A stretch of 48,159 nucleotides of DNA from JBLHHI01 sp047614125 (lineage in GTDB: Bacteria; Bacteroidota; Bacteroidia; NS11-12g; UBA9320): contig JBLHHI010000008.1 of NCBI GenBank assembly GCA_047614125.1, positions 1-48,159 of the forward strand. The letters are read 5' to 3'. Both the position numbers and the translations under genes were made by a program. This document shows positions 32,301 through 41,642 of the stretch, piece by piece; the first letter of the stretch is position 1, and every line of letters begins with the position of its first letter. The notes below the pieces were generated by a model, which was not told where the DNA came from, made no database searches, and saw only the letters and a list, made by a program, of their open reading frames with translations.

Positions 32301-35300
32301 ATGAAAAAGACCCACATCGCCTTGTTTGTTCTCTTAAGCTTCTTTGGATATAGCACCAGCTTGGCTCAAAACATTCAAAATCTGTATACCTTAGATTGGC
32401 AAGAGCATGGAAGCTCAAATTTCGCTGCATCAAACTTTCGAAATTTTAAAAATTGTTCATACGCTGTCTTCAACGACGAAGCGCTGCCGTATTATTTTAT
32501 TAAGGGAAACGCAGTAGGAACTCCCACGTCGTTTGCCATTTCAAATGCGAAATATGAAGACATAAATGCTTCTACATCGTTTAAGGCGGCCGTTGAACTT
32601 GCCATCCAAACTTCTTTTCAAAAGAACTTCTACACCACCGAAAAAGGTCAGAATTATCTGAATTTTAAGATTTTACCTTATCGAATAAATCCAACAACGG
32701 ATCAATTAGAGCGGCTTATGAGCTTTGAGCTCAAAACCGTTATGCAAGGGGAACCACTTCCTCGTACCAAATTAGGCAAGGCCGGAAGCTTTACGGCTCA
32801 ATCCTTACTATCATCGGGCGATTGGTACAAGTTTAAAGTCAGCAAAACAGGCATTCACAAAATTGATGGACAGGTGTTGAAAAACATGGGACTAGATCCA
32901 AATCAAATCGATATTAACCAAATTCAAGTTTTCGGAACGGAAGGTGGTCTCCTTCCGGAAATTATTGATCGGGATCGCACAGATGACGTAAAGGAACTCT
33001 CTGTATTCGTAAACGACGCAAACGGGAATGGGAAGATGGAAGATGGCGACCACATCTTACTTTATGCAGAGGCAGCCGATGTTTGGCGATACAACATTAC
33101 TATTAAGCAGTTTACCCACGAAAATAACATTTACGAATCGTACAACTACTTGTATATAACTACGGGTCAAAACACCAGTAAACGGGTTCAAAATACCTCT
33201 TCAAGTCAAGGACAAAGCTATGAAGCAACCATCGATTACTATCACAAACTAGTGCATCATGAATTGGATGAAGTGAACTTTCTACATTCGGGTAGAGAGT
33301 GGTTTGGCGAAAGCTTTAACAAGCAAAATGTTCAAACCTTTACACACAGCGAACCCAGCTTGCGAACCGATTTGGATGGATATTTTCGACAGCGGTTTAC
33401 TGGTAGATCCATTCAGGTTAATTCGAGTTATAATGTCAAGATAAACAATGGAACCATACACAGTGCAACCATCTATGGAGTAAATGGGGCGTACGATAAA
33501 GATTTTACCTCCTTCCCAAACACCTTTCAAGACTCTTTTCGCTATACAAATTCGAACATTTCAATACAATTTACCTTTAATCCTAATGGAGCCGACGCCA
33601 ACGCTTGGTTGGATTTTTACGAGCTACATCTGCCGGTTGATTTTAAATTAAGTGGCTCAAATTCAATAATATATTCGGATGAAGCAAGTGCGTATAACAT
33701 CGTTCGTTACACCGTCCAAACCAACGGCATGGCCTTGTGGAATGTAACGGATTACTTCAATCCGAAGAATCAAGGTATGTATGAAGAAGGTGGAAAGCAG
33801 CACTTTGTTCAATCCACCAATAAGAGCATCCAGAAATTCACCTCGGTTCACAGCAAGGATGCTGCTACACCAGAGTTTGTTGGCAAAATGGCAAACCAAA
33901 ACTTGCATGATTTGGCTTCTGTGAATTACATAATGATTACGAACAATGCCTTTAAAACACAGGCCGACCGGCTGGCGAGCTTTCATCGCGATGCAAATAA
34001 TTACTCGGTTGCCGTGGTAGATGTTAGTCAAATATACAATGAGTTTTCCGGCGGGAAAAAGGACGTTTCGGCCATTCGCGACTTTGTTAGAATGGTGTAT
34101 TCCAGAGGTCAAAATACTTCCAAACCATTGCAGTATGTTTTGCTGTTTGGAGATGGTTCGTTTGATTATAAAAATCGAGTGAGCAACAACACAGACTTCA
34201 TTCCGACCTTCCAAAGTAAAAATTCGTACGGTCCAAGCGCCTCGTATGCATCGGATGACTTTTTTGCTATTTTGGATGAAACTGAAGGATATTTTGAAAC
34301 CAACGGTCGGCCCGAAGGTTTAGACATAGGTGTTGGTCGAATTCCCTGCAAATCGCTCGATTTAGCAGGAATTGCCGTGGATAAAATTATTCGCTACCAG
34401 AGCTCAATATCTTTAGGTGATTGGCGCACACGTATGAGTTTTTTGGCCGACGACGAAGATGCTAACCGACATTTCGACGACACCGAATGGGTGATTCGAT
34501 ATGTGACCGCGCAAAAACCTGTGTATAATGTTAACAAGATTTATCTGGATGCTTTTGTACAGCAAAGTTTTGGGAGTGGTGAAAAATATCCAGAAGTTAA
34601 CGAAACCATTGATCGCAGTTTTGATCGAGGCCACTTGATATTTAATTACTTAGGTCATGGCGGTGTAAGTGGAATGGCACACGAACGCGTAATTACCCGA
34701 GATCAAATTCGCACGTGGAATAATACGAATAAGCTTCCTTTAGTAATTACGGCCACATGTGAACTGAGTCGGTACGATGACCCTTCCCAAGATTCGCCGG
34801 GTGAGCTTATGATTTTTAATGAAAAAGGCGGCGCCATTGCGTTAATTACCACAACTCGAATTGTTTACATTACCTTGAACAGCAACTTAAACGATAAGGT
34901 TTTTGATCAAAATCTTCTCACCAACAACCCTGCACTTGGCGATATCATTATGATTGCCAAGAACAATTCTGCTCGGGATGAAAATCAACGTAACTTCACC
35001 TTACTTGGCGATCCTGGACTTCGGTTGGCGGTTCCACACTATCGGGCAACCACCACACACATAAACGATTCAATGGCTGGAAATGCCGTTGCCATCGACA
35101 CCTTTAAGGCCTTTGCAAAAATGAAGGTTGATGGGGTGGTACGCAACCCAGATCAAAGCATTGCAACGAACTTTAATGGATCCGTTTATCCAACCATATA
35201 CGACAAGTTTGTTAAATTTTCAACTTTAGGCAACGATCCAGAAAGCTTTATCAAAACCTATGAAATGCAAAACAGTGCCATTTATCGAGGAAAAGCAACG

Positions 35301-36131
35301 GTGGTAGATGGTAAATTCTCTTTTCAGTTTGTAGTACCAAAAGACATTGCCTATCAATATGGGTTTGGCAAGATTTCGTATTACGTTGAGAACGGCCAAC
35401 AAGATGGTTTTGGCCACGATAACACGATTGTAGTTGGAGGTACCACCGACTCGGTTGATGTGGACGAAACTGGGCCTGAATTGCAGCTGTTTATGGATGA
35501 TGAAAAATTTGTCTTTGGTGGTACCACTGGAACAACTCCGCTCCTTTTATGCAAGGTTTATGACTTAAATGGTATTAACACGGCTGGAAATGGGATAGGC
35601 CGAGATTTAATTGGAATATTGGATGAAGGAACTGAAGCAGAGCGTACAATTGTTTTAAACGACTATTATCAAGCCAAGCTTAATTCCTATCAATCGGGTG
35701 AAATTCGATATGACTTGAGCTCCCTTGAAAAAGGCCGACATACCCTTCGTGTTCGGGTATGGGACGTATACAACAACGCCACCGAAGACTATACTGAATT
35801 TGTGGTCTCAGATGAGTCTGATATTACGGTTAACCATTTGTTAAACTATCCAAATCCATTTACGACTCATACCACTTTTCATTTCGACCATAATAAGGCT
35901 GGTCAACAAATGGACGTCTTAATTCAGGTTATGTCCACCACCGGTCGAGTGGTTAAAACCTTGCGTTATCATTCTCCGTCTTCGTCGGCTCACTTTGACG
36001 AAATTTCATGGGATGGAAAAGATGATTATGGAGATGCCATTGGCCGTGGAGTTTATTTGTACAAGTTGACGGTAAAAACCGAAGATGGAAATAAAAATGA
36101 ATCCGTTCAGAAATTAGTCATCTTAAAGTAG
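32301..36131 (+). CDS. porU: type IX secretion system sortase PorU (C25-family peptidase)
   Basis: 1276 residues from ATG 32301. A signal peptide (MKKTHIALFVLLSFFGYS...AQ) precedes beta-rich N-terminal domains. The gingipain-like C25 caspase-fold domain (about 530-900) has LLFGDGSFDYKN, the catalytic His in NYLGHGGVSG (H786) and the catalytic Cys in ITATCELSRYDDP (C820). The C-terminus is a FlgD-like/T9SS type A domain (LNYPNPF...SWDGKDDYGDAIGRGVYLYKL). PorU removes the C-terminal signal of T9SS cargo and attaches it at the cell surface. porV follows 26-59 bp later. It is divergent from the PorP/SprF gene. Confidence 0.93.
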   Translation: MKKTHIALFVLLSFFGYSTSLAQNIQNLYTLDWQEHGSSNFAASNFRNFKNCSYAVFNDEALPYYFIKGNAVGTPTSFAISNAKYEDINASTSFKAAVELAIQTSFQKNFYTTEKGQNYLNFKILPYRINPTTDQLERLMSFELKTVMQGEPLPRTKLGKAGSFTAQSLLSSGDWYKFKVSKTGIHKIDGQVLKNMGLDPNQIDINQIQVFGTEGGLLPEIIDRDRTDDVKELSVFVNDANGNGKMEDGDHILLYAEAADVWRYNITIKQFTHENNIYESYNYLYITTGQNTSKRVQNTSSSQGQSYEATIDYYHKLVHHELDEVNFLHSGREWFGESFNKQNVQTFTHSEPSLRTDLDGYFRQRFTGRSIQVNSSYNVKINNGTIHSATIYGVNGAYDKDFTSFPNTFQDSFRYTNSNISIQFTFNPNGADANAWLDFYELHLPVDFKLSGSNSIIYSDEASAYNIVRYTVQTNGMALWNVTDYFNPKNQGMYEEGGKQHFVQSTNKSIQKFTSVHSKDAATPEFVGKMANQNLHDLASVNYIMITNNAFKTQADRLASFHRDANNYSVAVVDVSQIYNEFSGGKKDVSAIRDFVRMVYSRGQNTSKPLQYVLLFGDGSFDYKNRVSNNTDFIPTFQSKNSYGPSASYASDDFFAILDETEGYFETNGRPEGLDIGVGRIPCKSLDLAGIAVDKIIRYQSSISLGDWRTRMSFLADDEDANRHFDDTEWVIRYVTAQKPVYNVNKIYLDAFVQQSFGSGEKYPEVNETIDRSFDRGHLIFNYLGHGGVSGMAHERVITRDQIRTWNNTNKLPLVITATCELSRYDDPSQDSPGELMIFNEKGGAIALITTTRIVYITLNSNLNDKVFDQNLLTNNPALGDIIMIAKNNSARDENQRNFTLLGDPGLRLAVPHYRATTTHINDSMAGNAVAIDTFKAFAKMKVDGVVRNPDQSIATNFNGSVYPTIYDKFVKFSTLGNDPESFIKTYEMQNSAIYRGKATVVDGKFSFQFVVPKDIAYQYGFGKISYYVENGQQDGFGHDNTIVVGGTTDSVDVDETGPELQLFMDDEKFVFGGTTGTTPLLLCKVYDLNGINTAGNGIGRDLIGILDEGTEAERTIVLNDYYQAKLNSYQSGEIRYDLSSLEKGRHTLRVRVWDVYNNATEDYTEFVVSDESDITVNHLLNYPNPFTTHTTFHFDHNKAGQQMDVLIQVMSTTGRVVKTLRYHSPSSSAHFDEISWDGKDDYGDAIGRGVYLYKLTVKTEDGNKNESVQKLVILK

Positions 36132-36152
36132 AACTAGTTCACAATAAAAATA

Positions 36153-36160
36153 TAAATTTG
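36153..36160 (+). promoter_or_regulatory. -7 promoter box (TAAATTTG) in the porU-porV gap
   Basis: A TAnnTTTG match that overlaps the TTG at 36158. It suggests porV has its own promoter and that translation begins downstream, probably at TTG 36191. Confidence 0.45.
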
Positions 36161-36190
36161 CCAATAGCGTTTACCTACAAAATAAAAGAT

Positions 36191-37447
36191 TTGAAAGTCA
36201 AAACCGTAATAAGAGCATTAGCTCTAGGAGTTCTAGTATTCATTTTTTCGAATGAACAGGCCAAAGCACAAGGTGGTATAAATACCAAGGTTGATTTACT
36301 TGGCCAACGAAATGTTATTACAACGGCCGTTCCCTTTTTAACCATCAGTCCGGATGCACGAGCAGCTGGAATGGGTGATATTGGAGTGGCAACATCCCCC
36401 GACGCGAATAGCATACATTGGAATCCAGGAAAGATGGCCTTTATTGAAAAGAAGGGCGGTATTTCACTTGGAGCAGCCCCATGGTTGCGTGCCTTAGTTC
36501 CTGATATTTGGTTTTACTATCTTTCTGGATATACAAAAATTGGGGATAAGCAACGTTCAACCATTGGTGGATCTTTACGTTACTTTAGTTTGGGGAACAT
36601 TGAATTTACAGATGATAATGGTGATGCACAAGGTTCGGATGAACCCAAAGAATTTTCACTCGATTTATCGTACTCACTCCAACTTTCAAAAAACTTTTCT
36701 TTTGGAATTGCCACTCGCTACATCAACAGTCGATTGGTCTCAAAACGTACGGTAAACGGAATCGACATACGACCGGGACAAGCTGTGGCCGGCGACATTG
36801 GCGCTTATTACAAGAATAAAGTTGAAATTGGACCAAACAAACGAGAATTCGATTGGTCGGTAGGAGCCGCCATCACAAACATGGGTTCTAAGATTTCATA
36901 CACCGGCGGATCTAAAAGAGATTTCATCCCCATCAACCTGCGAATTGGTACTTTTTGGCAAACAGAAATAGACGAACACAACAAGATTGGATTTGGAATT
37001 GACTTTAACAAACTTTTGGTTCCAACTCCTCAAGTGGTATACATTCAAAATTCTTCTGGAAATGATTCCGTTTTTTCGGATGGAAGTAAGCAGATTGACA
37101 CTTGGATAACTTCGGACGCTCCTTTTTTACAAGGAATGCTTAACTCCTTTGGAGATGCTCCAGGAGGAATAGGTGAAGAGCTCAAAGAATTTGTTACGAA
37201 CATTGGAATGGAATATTGGTATGAAGACCAATTTGCCATTCGTGCAGGGTACTTTCATGAAGCAGAAACCAAGGGTGGTAGAAAATATGCAACCTTGGGA
37301 ATTGGTATTCGATATGAAGTTTTTGGACTGGATGTATCATACTTACAACCCTTTAAACAAAGACACCCTTTGCAAAATACGTTGCGATTTACCTTACACT
37401 TCGATTTAGAAGCGTTCAACGGGCAATCAAATACTGCACCTCGCTAA
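36191..37447 (+). CDS. porV: type IX secretion system outer-membrane shuttle protein PorV
   Basis: 418 residues from the proposed TTG 36191; the frame is open from TTG 36158 and no in-frame ATG precedes the mature part. The proposed start gives a standard signal peptide (KVKTVIRALALGVLVFIFSN, then EQAKAQ). FLTISPDARAAGMGDIGVA, SIHWNPGKMAF and repeated barrel strands match PorV (LptO), which accepts cargo from the Sov translocon and delivers it to PorU. An insertion-rich tail has SFGDAPGGIGEELKEF. It ends in a perfect terminator at 37469. Confidence 0.92.
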   Translation: MKVKTVIRALALGVLVFIFSNEQAKAQGGINTKVDLLGQRNVITTAVPFLTISPDARAAGMGDIGVATSPDANSIHWNPGKMAFIEKKGGISLGAAPWLRALVPDIWFYYLSGYTKIGDKQRSTIGGSLRYFSLGNIEFTDDNGDAQGSDEPKEFSLDLSYSLQLSKNFSFGIATRYINSRLVSKRTVNGIDIRPGQAVAGDIGAYYKNKVEIGPNKREFDWSVGAAITNMGSKISYTGGSKRDFIPINLRIGTFWQTEIDEHNKIGFGIDFNKLLVPTPQVVYIQNSSGNDSVFSDGSKQIDTWITSDAPFLQGMLNSFGDAPGGIGEELKEFVTNIGMEYWYEDQFAIRAGYFHEAETKGGRKYATLGIGIRYEVFGLDVSYLQPFKQRHPLQNTLRFTLHFDLEAFNGQSNTAPR

Positions 37448-37468
37448 GAGCTCAGCTAAAAGAAATTA

Positions 37469-37502
37469 TAAGCCGTATGCAAGTTTGCATACGGCTTTTT
37501 TT
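37469..37502. terminator. intrinsic terminator after porV
   Basis: A perfect 13-bp stem AAGCCGTATGCAA / TTGCATACGGCTT with a 2-nt loop and a T run. It ends the porU-porV transcript and may also serve the convergent transporter gene. Confidence 0.9.
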
Positions 37503-37529
37503 GTGAATGATTCATAAATATTTAAAATA

Positions 37530-38285
37530 CTATTTACGGGTTGCCTCCCGCATCATCGCAGTGCTGAGCTCTTTGCCGAGATACTTATCAATCAAGCCGT
37601 GAATAACATACAAAAGGGGTGTAAGCACTATAGCCACAAAGAATTTATAAATGTAATTCACTACACCTATTCCCAGCACCAAGCTCAAATCCCAACCTTG
37701 GCCAATATAGAAGGCAATCAGCAACACAATAAACGAATCTACAAATTGTGAAACCAAGGTCGACCCAGTTGCCCTAAGCCAAAGTTTTGAGTCCTTCGTT
37801 TTTTTCTTAATCCACTGAAAAACAGCAACATCAAGAAATTGTCCAACCAAAAATGCAACCAACGATCCTACAATAATCCACAAGCCTTGACCAAACACAA
37901 GCTTGAATGCTAAATTCATATCGCCAATGCCATTCATTTTATTGGAAGTAACGTAATAATCGGATGGCGTTAAACTCATGGCAAGATAAACCATTAAAAA
38001 AGCATACGAAATTAGAATGGCAGCGAGATAACTTAAAAATCGCACCCCCTTCTTTCCGAAGTACTCATTGATTATGTCCGTCAAAACAAAAACTACAGGC
38101 CACAACAAAACTCCGGCAGTCATGTTAAAAGCTAAGGCGTGCCCAAACACATTTAATTCAGCTGGAAGAAAGCCTAAGGTTTTTTCGAGCGAAAACAGCT
38201 TGCCACCAATAAATTCGGCCAAAAGTGCATTGGCTATAAAAACGGCTCCAAGCACCACAAATAAATTTCGTTTTTTAGCTTCCAT
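37530..38285 (-). CDS. queuosine precursor transporter (YhhQ/VUT family)
   Basis: 251 residues from ATG 38285 (EAKKRNLFVVLGAVFIANAL). Six or more hydrophobic helices are visible. Family blocks include VFVLTDIINEYFGKKGVRFL, WLRATGSTLVSQFVDSFIVL and a C-terminal LTPLLYVIHGLIDKYLG. Characterised relatives import preQ0/preQ1 for tRNA queuosine. A start 16 codons upstream would add a hydrophobic leader not typical of the family. Confidence 0.9.
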   Translation of the reverse strand: MEAKKRNLFVVLGAVFIANALLAEFIGGKLFSLEKTLGFLPAELNVFGHALAFNMTAGVLLWPVVFVLTDIINEYFGKKGVRFLSYLAAILISYAFLMVYLAMSLTPSDYYVTSNKMNGIGDMNLAFKLVFGQGLWIIVGSLVAFLVGQFLDVAVFQWIKKKTKDSKLWLRATGSTLVSQFVDSFIVLLIAFYIGQGWDLSLVLGIGVVNYIYKFFVAIVLTPLLYVIHGLIDKYLGKELSTAMMREATRK

Positions 38286-38446
38286 GTTGCGAAAGAAAGT
38301 AAAAATCCAAAGCACATCCAAATACAAAATCAAATATTGAGGATAAATCGTTTAATCCAAGCACTTTATGTACGTTTAAATCTACAACTCAAAGCTTGTG
38401 AAGAAAACCCCCTTGACACCTTTGACGCAAAGGCGGCAAGGTTACG

Positions 38447-38454
38447 TAGCTTTG
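38447..38454 (+). promoter_or_regulatory. promoter for the TPR gene (TTTG-N22-TAGCTTTG)
   Basis: A -7 box TAGCTTTG with TTTG at 38421-38424, 22 nt upstream, close to the Bacteroidota spacing. It ends 5 nt before ATG 38460 and so fixes that start. Confidence 0.65.
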
Positions 38455-38459
38455 CATTT

Positions 38460-39473
38460 ATGAAAATATTGCTGCTAAATATTTGTTTTTTTCTCAGCCT
38501 GCCGGTGTTCGGCCAATCAGCAAGTGAATGGTTGGAATCTGGAAACAATAAAATGGAAGAAGGGAATTCTTTGGGTGCGATTAAAGACTACACATCGGCC
38601 ATCTCGCTCAATTCCAGCTATTTAGATGCGTATTACGGAAGAGGAAGTGTTTATGCCGAACTGCAAACCTACGGCTTGGCGCTGCGAGATTTTAACTTTG
38701 TAATCAGCAAAGATTCCAATTTTGCGGCCGCATTTTTCAATCGATTTGTGGTATACTACGCTCAAGGTTACGCGGCGTTGGCTTTGGCAGATTTAAATAG
38801 ATACATCAAATTGAGGCCACAAGATCCTCAAGGTTATTTTGCTCGAGCTGAACTCATTCTGGTAGACGGAGATCGTTCTATGGCGCGAGTTGACTATGCA
38901 AAAGGTGCATCTTTAGAACCTGCTGATGCCTTGGGATATCTAAGCAGAAGCGAGGTGAATTTAATATTAAACGACACCTTAGCTGCACTGAGCGACGTAT
39001 CTACTTGCATACGATTGATGCCAGAAATGTCGAGTGCTTTCATGTTTCGTGCCAATCTCTTGGCGGCCATTAAGAAATACAATGAGGCAATAGAAGACTA
39101 TAACATTTACCTTCTTTCGCACCCCAATTCTGCAAAGGCCTATGCCGGCAGAGCACTGGTGTATGCCGAAGCGGGAATCATATCGGCAGCAGTTGATGAC
39201 TTCCAGCAATCGCTTCTCCTGCAACCCAATCAACCCATCGTTCAATTCGATCGAGGATATTACCTGTTAACCTTAGAGCGATTTAGTGAAGCTATACAGG
39301 ATTTTAATCAATGCATTGCCTTACATCACCCAGACCTTAAATTGGTGTATTTTAATAAAGGAATTGCTGAATTCTCTCTGGGAAAAACTAATCTGGCCTG
39401 CGAAACCTGGCACAAAGCTGGAGCGGTGGCACAAGATTATATTAAGGATCACTGCGACAAAAAACAGCCGTAA
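38460..39473 (+). CDS. secreted or periplasmic tetratricopeptide-repeat protein
   Basis: 337 residues from ATG 38460. A signal peptide (KILLLNICFFLSLPVFGQ) is followed by about eight TPR units: AIKDYTSAISLNSSYLDAYYGRG, ALRDFNFVISKDSNFAAAFF, ALADLNRYIKLRPQDPQGYF, EAIEDYNIYLLSHPNSAKAYAGR, AVDDFQQSLLLQPNQ and others. It is probably a protein-interaction scaffold in the envelope; the partner is unknown. A longer frame from 38337 is rejected because the promoter lies inside it. Confidence 0.82.
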   Translation: MKILLLNICFFLSLPVFGQSASEWLESGNNKMEEGNSLGAIKDYTSAISLNSSYLDAYYGRGSVYAELQTYGLALRDFNFVISKDSNFAAAFFNRFVVYYAQGYAALALADLNRYIKLRPQDPQGYFARAELILVDGDRSMARVDYAKGASLEPADALGYLSRSEVNLILNDTLAALSDVSTCIRLMPEMSSAFMFRANLLAAIKKYNEAIEDYNIYLLSHPNSAKAYAGRALVYAEAGIISAAVDDFQQSLLLQPNQPIVQFDRGYYLLTLERFSEAIQDFNQCIALHHPDLKLVYFNKGIAEFSLGKTNLACETWHKAGAVAQDYIKDHCDKKQP

Positions 39474-39481
39474 TCTTTCCT

Positions 39482-40228
39482 TTATTTCATCTTAAATATT
39501 CGGGAAGAGAGCAATCCCAATTTATTGAGGAAGTACGAAAAACTAACGCGCAACACGCCCAAACCATATTTCACACTTCGACTAAAGTTGATGGATGATG
39601 CATCATCAAAATACTTTGTTGGACAGGTAATTTCGCCAATTTCAAAACCGGCATAAAAGATTTGAGCCGTCATTTCGTTATCAAAAACGAAATCATCGGA
39701 ATTGGCCTCAATGTCTATTTTGTCAAAAACTTTGGTATCGAAGGCCCGATAACCCGTATGGTATTCGGACAGTTTTTGATTCATCAAAATATTCTGTGTA
39801 AGCGTAAGCACTCGGTTTGCGAAGTACTTGTACATAGGCATACCTCCTTTAAGTGCGCCTTTTCCTAATATTCTTGAGCCATACACCACAGGGTAAACCT
39901 CATTGGTGATGATGCTGGCCATTGCCAACAAAAGCTTTGGCGTGTATTGGTAATCTGGATGGAGCATAATAACCACATCCACCTTGAGTTCTAAAGCCTT
40001 GGCATAACAAGATTTCTGATTCCCTCCGTATCCACGATTTTTTGAATGTGCAACAATGTGCTTGATTCCCAATGCTTTACCTGTTGCAATAGTTTCATCA
40101 CTGCTGGCATCATCTACCAAAATTACCTCATCAACAACATCGAATGGAATTTCAACAAAGGTCTGTTCTAAAGTTTTTGCCGCATTATATGCAGGCAAAA
40201 CCACGGCTATTTTTTTATCATTCAGCAA
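39482..40228 (-). CDS. family 2 glycosyltransferase (DPM1-like)
   Basis: 248 residues from a TTG start; there is no in-frame ATG nearby. The GT-A fold is seen in KIAVVLPAYNAAKTLEQT, EVILVDDASSDETI (nucleotide-binding), VVIMLHPDYQY (DxD-like Asp) and YHTGYRAFDTKVFD. It resembles polyprenyl-phosphate mannosyl/glucosyltransferases that make lipid-linked sugars. It has no C-terminal helix pair, so it is probably a peripheral enzyme. It is 10 bp after nhaD on the same strand. Confidence 0.87.
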   Translation of the reverse strand: MLNDKKIAVVLPAYNAAKTLEQTFVEIPFDVVDEVILVDDASSDETIATGKALGIKHIVAHSKNRGYGGNQKSCYAKALELKVDVVIMLHPDYQYTPKLLLAMASIITNEVYPVVYGSRILGKGALKGGMPMYKYFANRVLTLTQNILMNQKLSEYHTGYRAFDTKVFDKIDIEANSDDFVFDNEMTAQIFYAGFEIGEITCPTKYFDDASSINFSRSVKYGLGVLRVSFSYFLNKLGLLSSRIFKMK

Positions 40229-40238
40229 ACTTAAAAGC

Positions 40239-41609
40239 TTAGGCGTTCATTAATATGTATACACCAGCGCCCGCTAAATAACCCGAGATGGCCAACCAAC
40301 TAATTTTCTTCAAATACCAGAAAAAATCAATTCGCTCCAATCCCATCGCAGCCACTCCAGCGGCTGATCCAATGATTAATGAAGATCCACCAACACCCGC
40401 ACAATACGCCAAGAACAACCAAAAATTACCGGATGCATTAAAAAACGACAAGTACTCTGGATTGGCAGCCGTAGAAAGCATTTCGGGGGTAGTTATCGGA
40501 TACATTCCTTGCGCTGCTGCAACCAACGGGACGTTATCAACGATGGACGACAAAAAGCCTATTACCACATTAATGGCATAAATGTTTCCAATTTTTTCGC
40601 TCAAGAATACCGCCATGTCATTCAAGATGCCATATTCCTGTAAACTGGCAACCGCCATCAATATTCCTAAGAAGAATAGCACGCTGGCCATATCCACTTT
40701 TTGCAAAACGCCAATCACCGATAATTCGTGTTTATCTTCATTATTCTTAGCTCGATGTATAATTTCTGTAGTAACCCAAAGAACACCTAAGCTGAGCATC
40801 ATGCCCATAAATGGCGGAAGATGAGTAAACGTTTTAAAGATTGGCACAAAAACCAACCCCCCAATTCCCATAGAAAAGATAAGAATACGCTCTTTCGATG
40901 TGGTTGGATTAGCATAATGCTCAATCCCCTCAGATTTCATGGGTCGCTCCAGTTTTTGTCCTTTTAACGAGAAACTCAAAAGAAAGATAGGAACAATGGT
41001 TGCCACCATGCTCGGTATGATTAGGTTGATAACCATTTTGTCAACAAAAGGCAACTGCCCCTTAATCCAAAGCATGGTGGTGGTAACATCTCCAATTGGA
41101 GACCAAGCCCCACCTGCATTTGCAGAAATCACAACCATTCCAACAAAGATCCATCGGGTGTTTTTATCCTTAATGAGCTTGCGAAGCAATGAAACCATTA
41201 CAATAGTAGTGGTAAGATTATCAAGAACTGCCGACAGGAAGAAGGTTAAGGTACAAACGATAATGAGCAGCTTAATGGCAGAAGTGGTTTTAATGGCATC
41301 AGTAATTACGGCAAAACCTTCGTGAGCATCAACCAATTCTACGATGGTCATTGCTCCCATCAAAAAGAATAGTATGCTGCCTATGTCGAAGATGTGATGA
41401 ACCAAGCCGCCACTAAAAGAGAACCCTTCTCTGCCGTGTTCAATAATGTGCTGAATTTGATGACCGTCTCCCTCTAAGGTAAAAACATAAATTGCCCAAC
41501 ACAGCATCCCTGTTATTAAGGCAGAAGCCGCTTTGTCAATTTTGATTGTATGTTCGGTGGCAATGGCCAAATAGCCCAGTACGAAAACAACAATTATTAG
41601 TGCCGTCAT
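40239..41609 (-). CDS. nhaD: NhaD-type sodium/proton antiporter
   Basis: A 456-residue polytopic inner-membrane protein of the ArsB/NhaD superfamily with about 11-13 helices. Conserved segments are LDNLTTTIVMVSLLRKL, ISANAGGAWSPIGDVTTTML, FLSSIVDNVPLVAAAQGMY, and a C-terminal GSAAGVAAMGLERIDFFWYLK. It extrudes sodium in exchange for protons, fitting a saline habitat. The promoter box is 23 nt upstream (41633-41640). The GT2 gene follows closely and may be co-transcribed. Confidence 0.93.
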   Translation of the reverse strand: MTALIIVVFVLGYLAIATEHTIKIDKAASALITGMLCWAIYVFTLEGDGHQIQHIIEHGREGFSFSGGLVHHIFDIGSILFFLMGAMTIVELVDAHEGFAVITDAIKTTSAIKLLIIVCTLTFFLSAVLDNLTTTIVMVSLLRKLIKDKNTRWIFVGMVVISANAGGAWSPIGDVTTTMLWIKGQLPFVDKMVINLIIPSMVATIVPIFLLSFSLKGQKLERPMKSEGIEHYANPTTSKERILIFSMGIGGLVFVPIFKTFTHLPPFMGMMLSLGVLWVTTEIIHRAKNNEDKHELSVIGVLQKVDMASVLFFLGILMAVASLQEYGILNDMAVFLSEKIGNIYAINVVIGFLSSIVDNVPLVAAAQGMYPITTPEMLSTAANPEYLSFFNASGNFWLFLAYCAGVGGSSLIIGSAAGVAAMGLERIDFFWYLKKISWLAISGYLAGAGVYILMNA

Positions 41610-41632
41610 TATAGCTCTTCTTTAAATTTTGG

Positions 41633-41640
41633 CAAAAATA
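41633..41640 (-). promoter_or_regulatory. -7 promoter box (TATTTTTG) for nhaD
   Basis: A minus-strand TAnnTTTG match just after the stop of the HsdR-N protein gene, 23 nt before the nhaD ATG. Confidence 0.4.
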
Positions 41641-41642
41641 AT

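Noticed and set aside
33663..34214. 183-codon frame antisense to porU
   Set aside because: No motif, signal or promoter; the sense frame has catalytic-domain conservation.
38337..38459. 41-residue N-terminal extension of the TPR protein
   Set aside because: A TTTG-N22-TAGCTTTG promoter lies inside it, and a signal peptide begins at ATG 38460.
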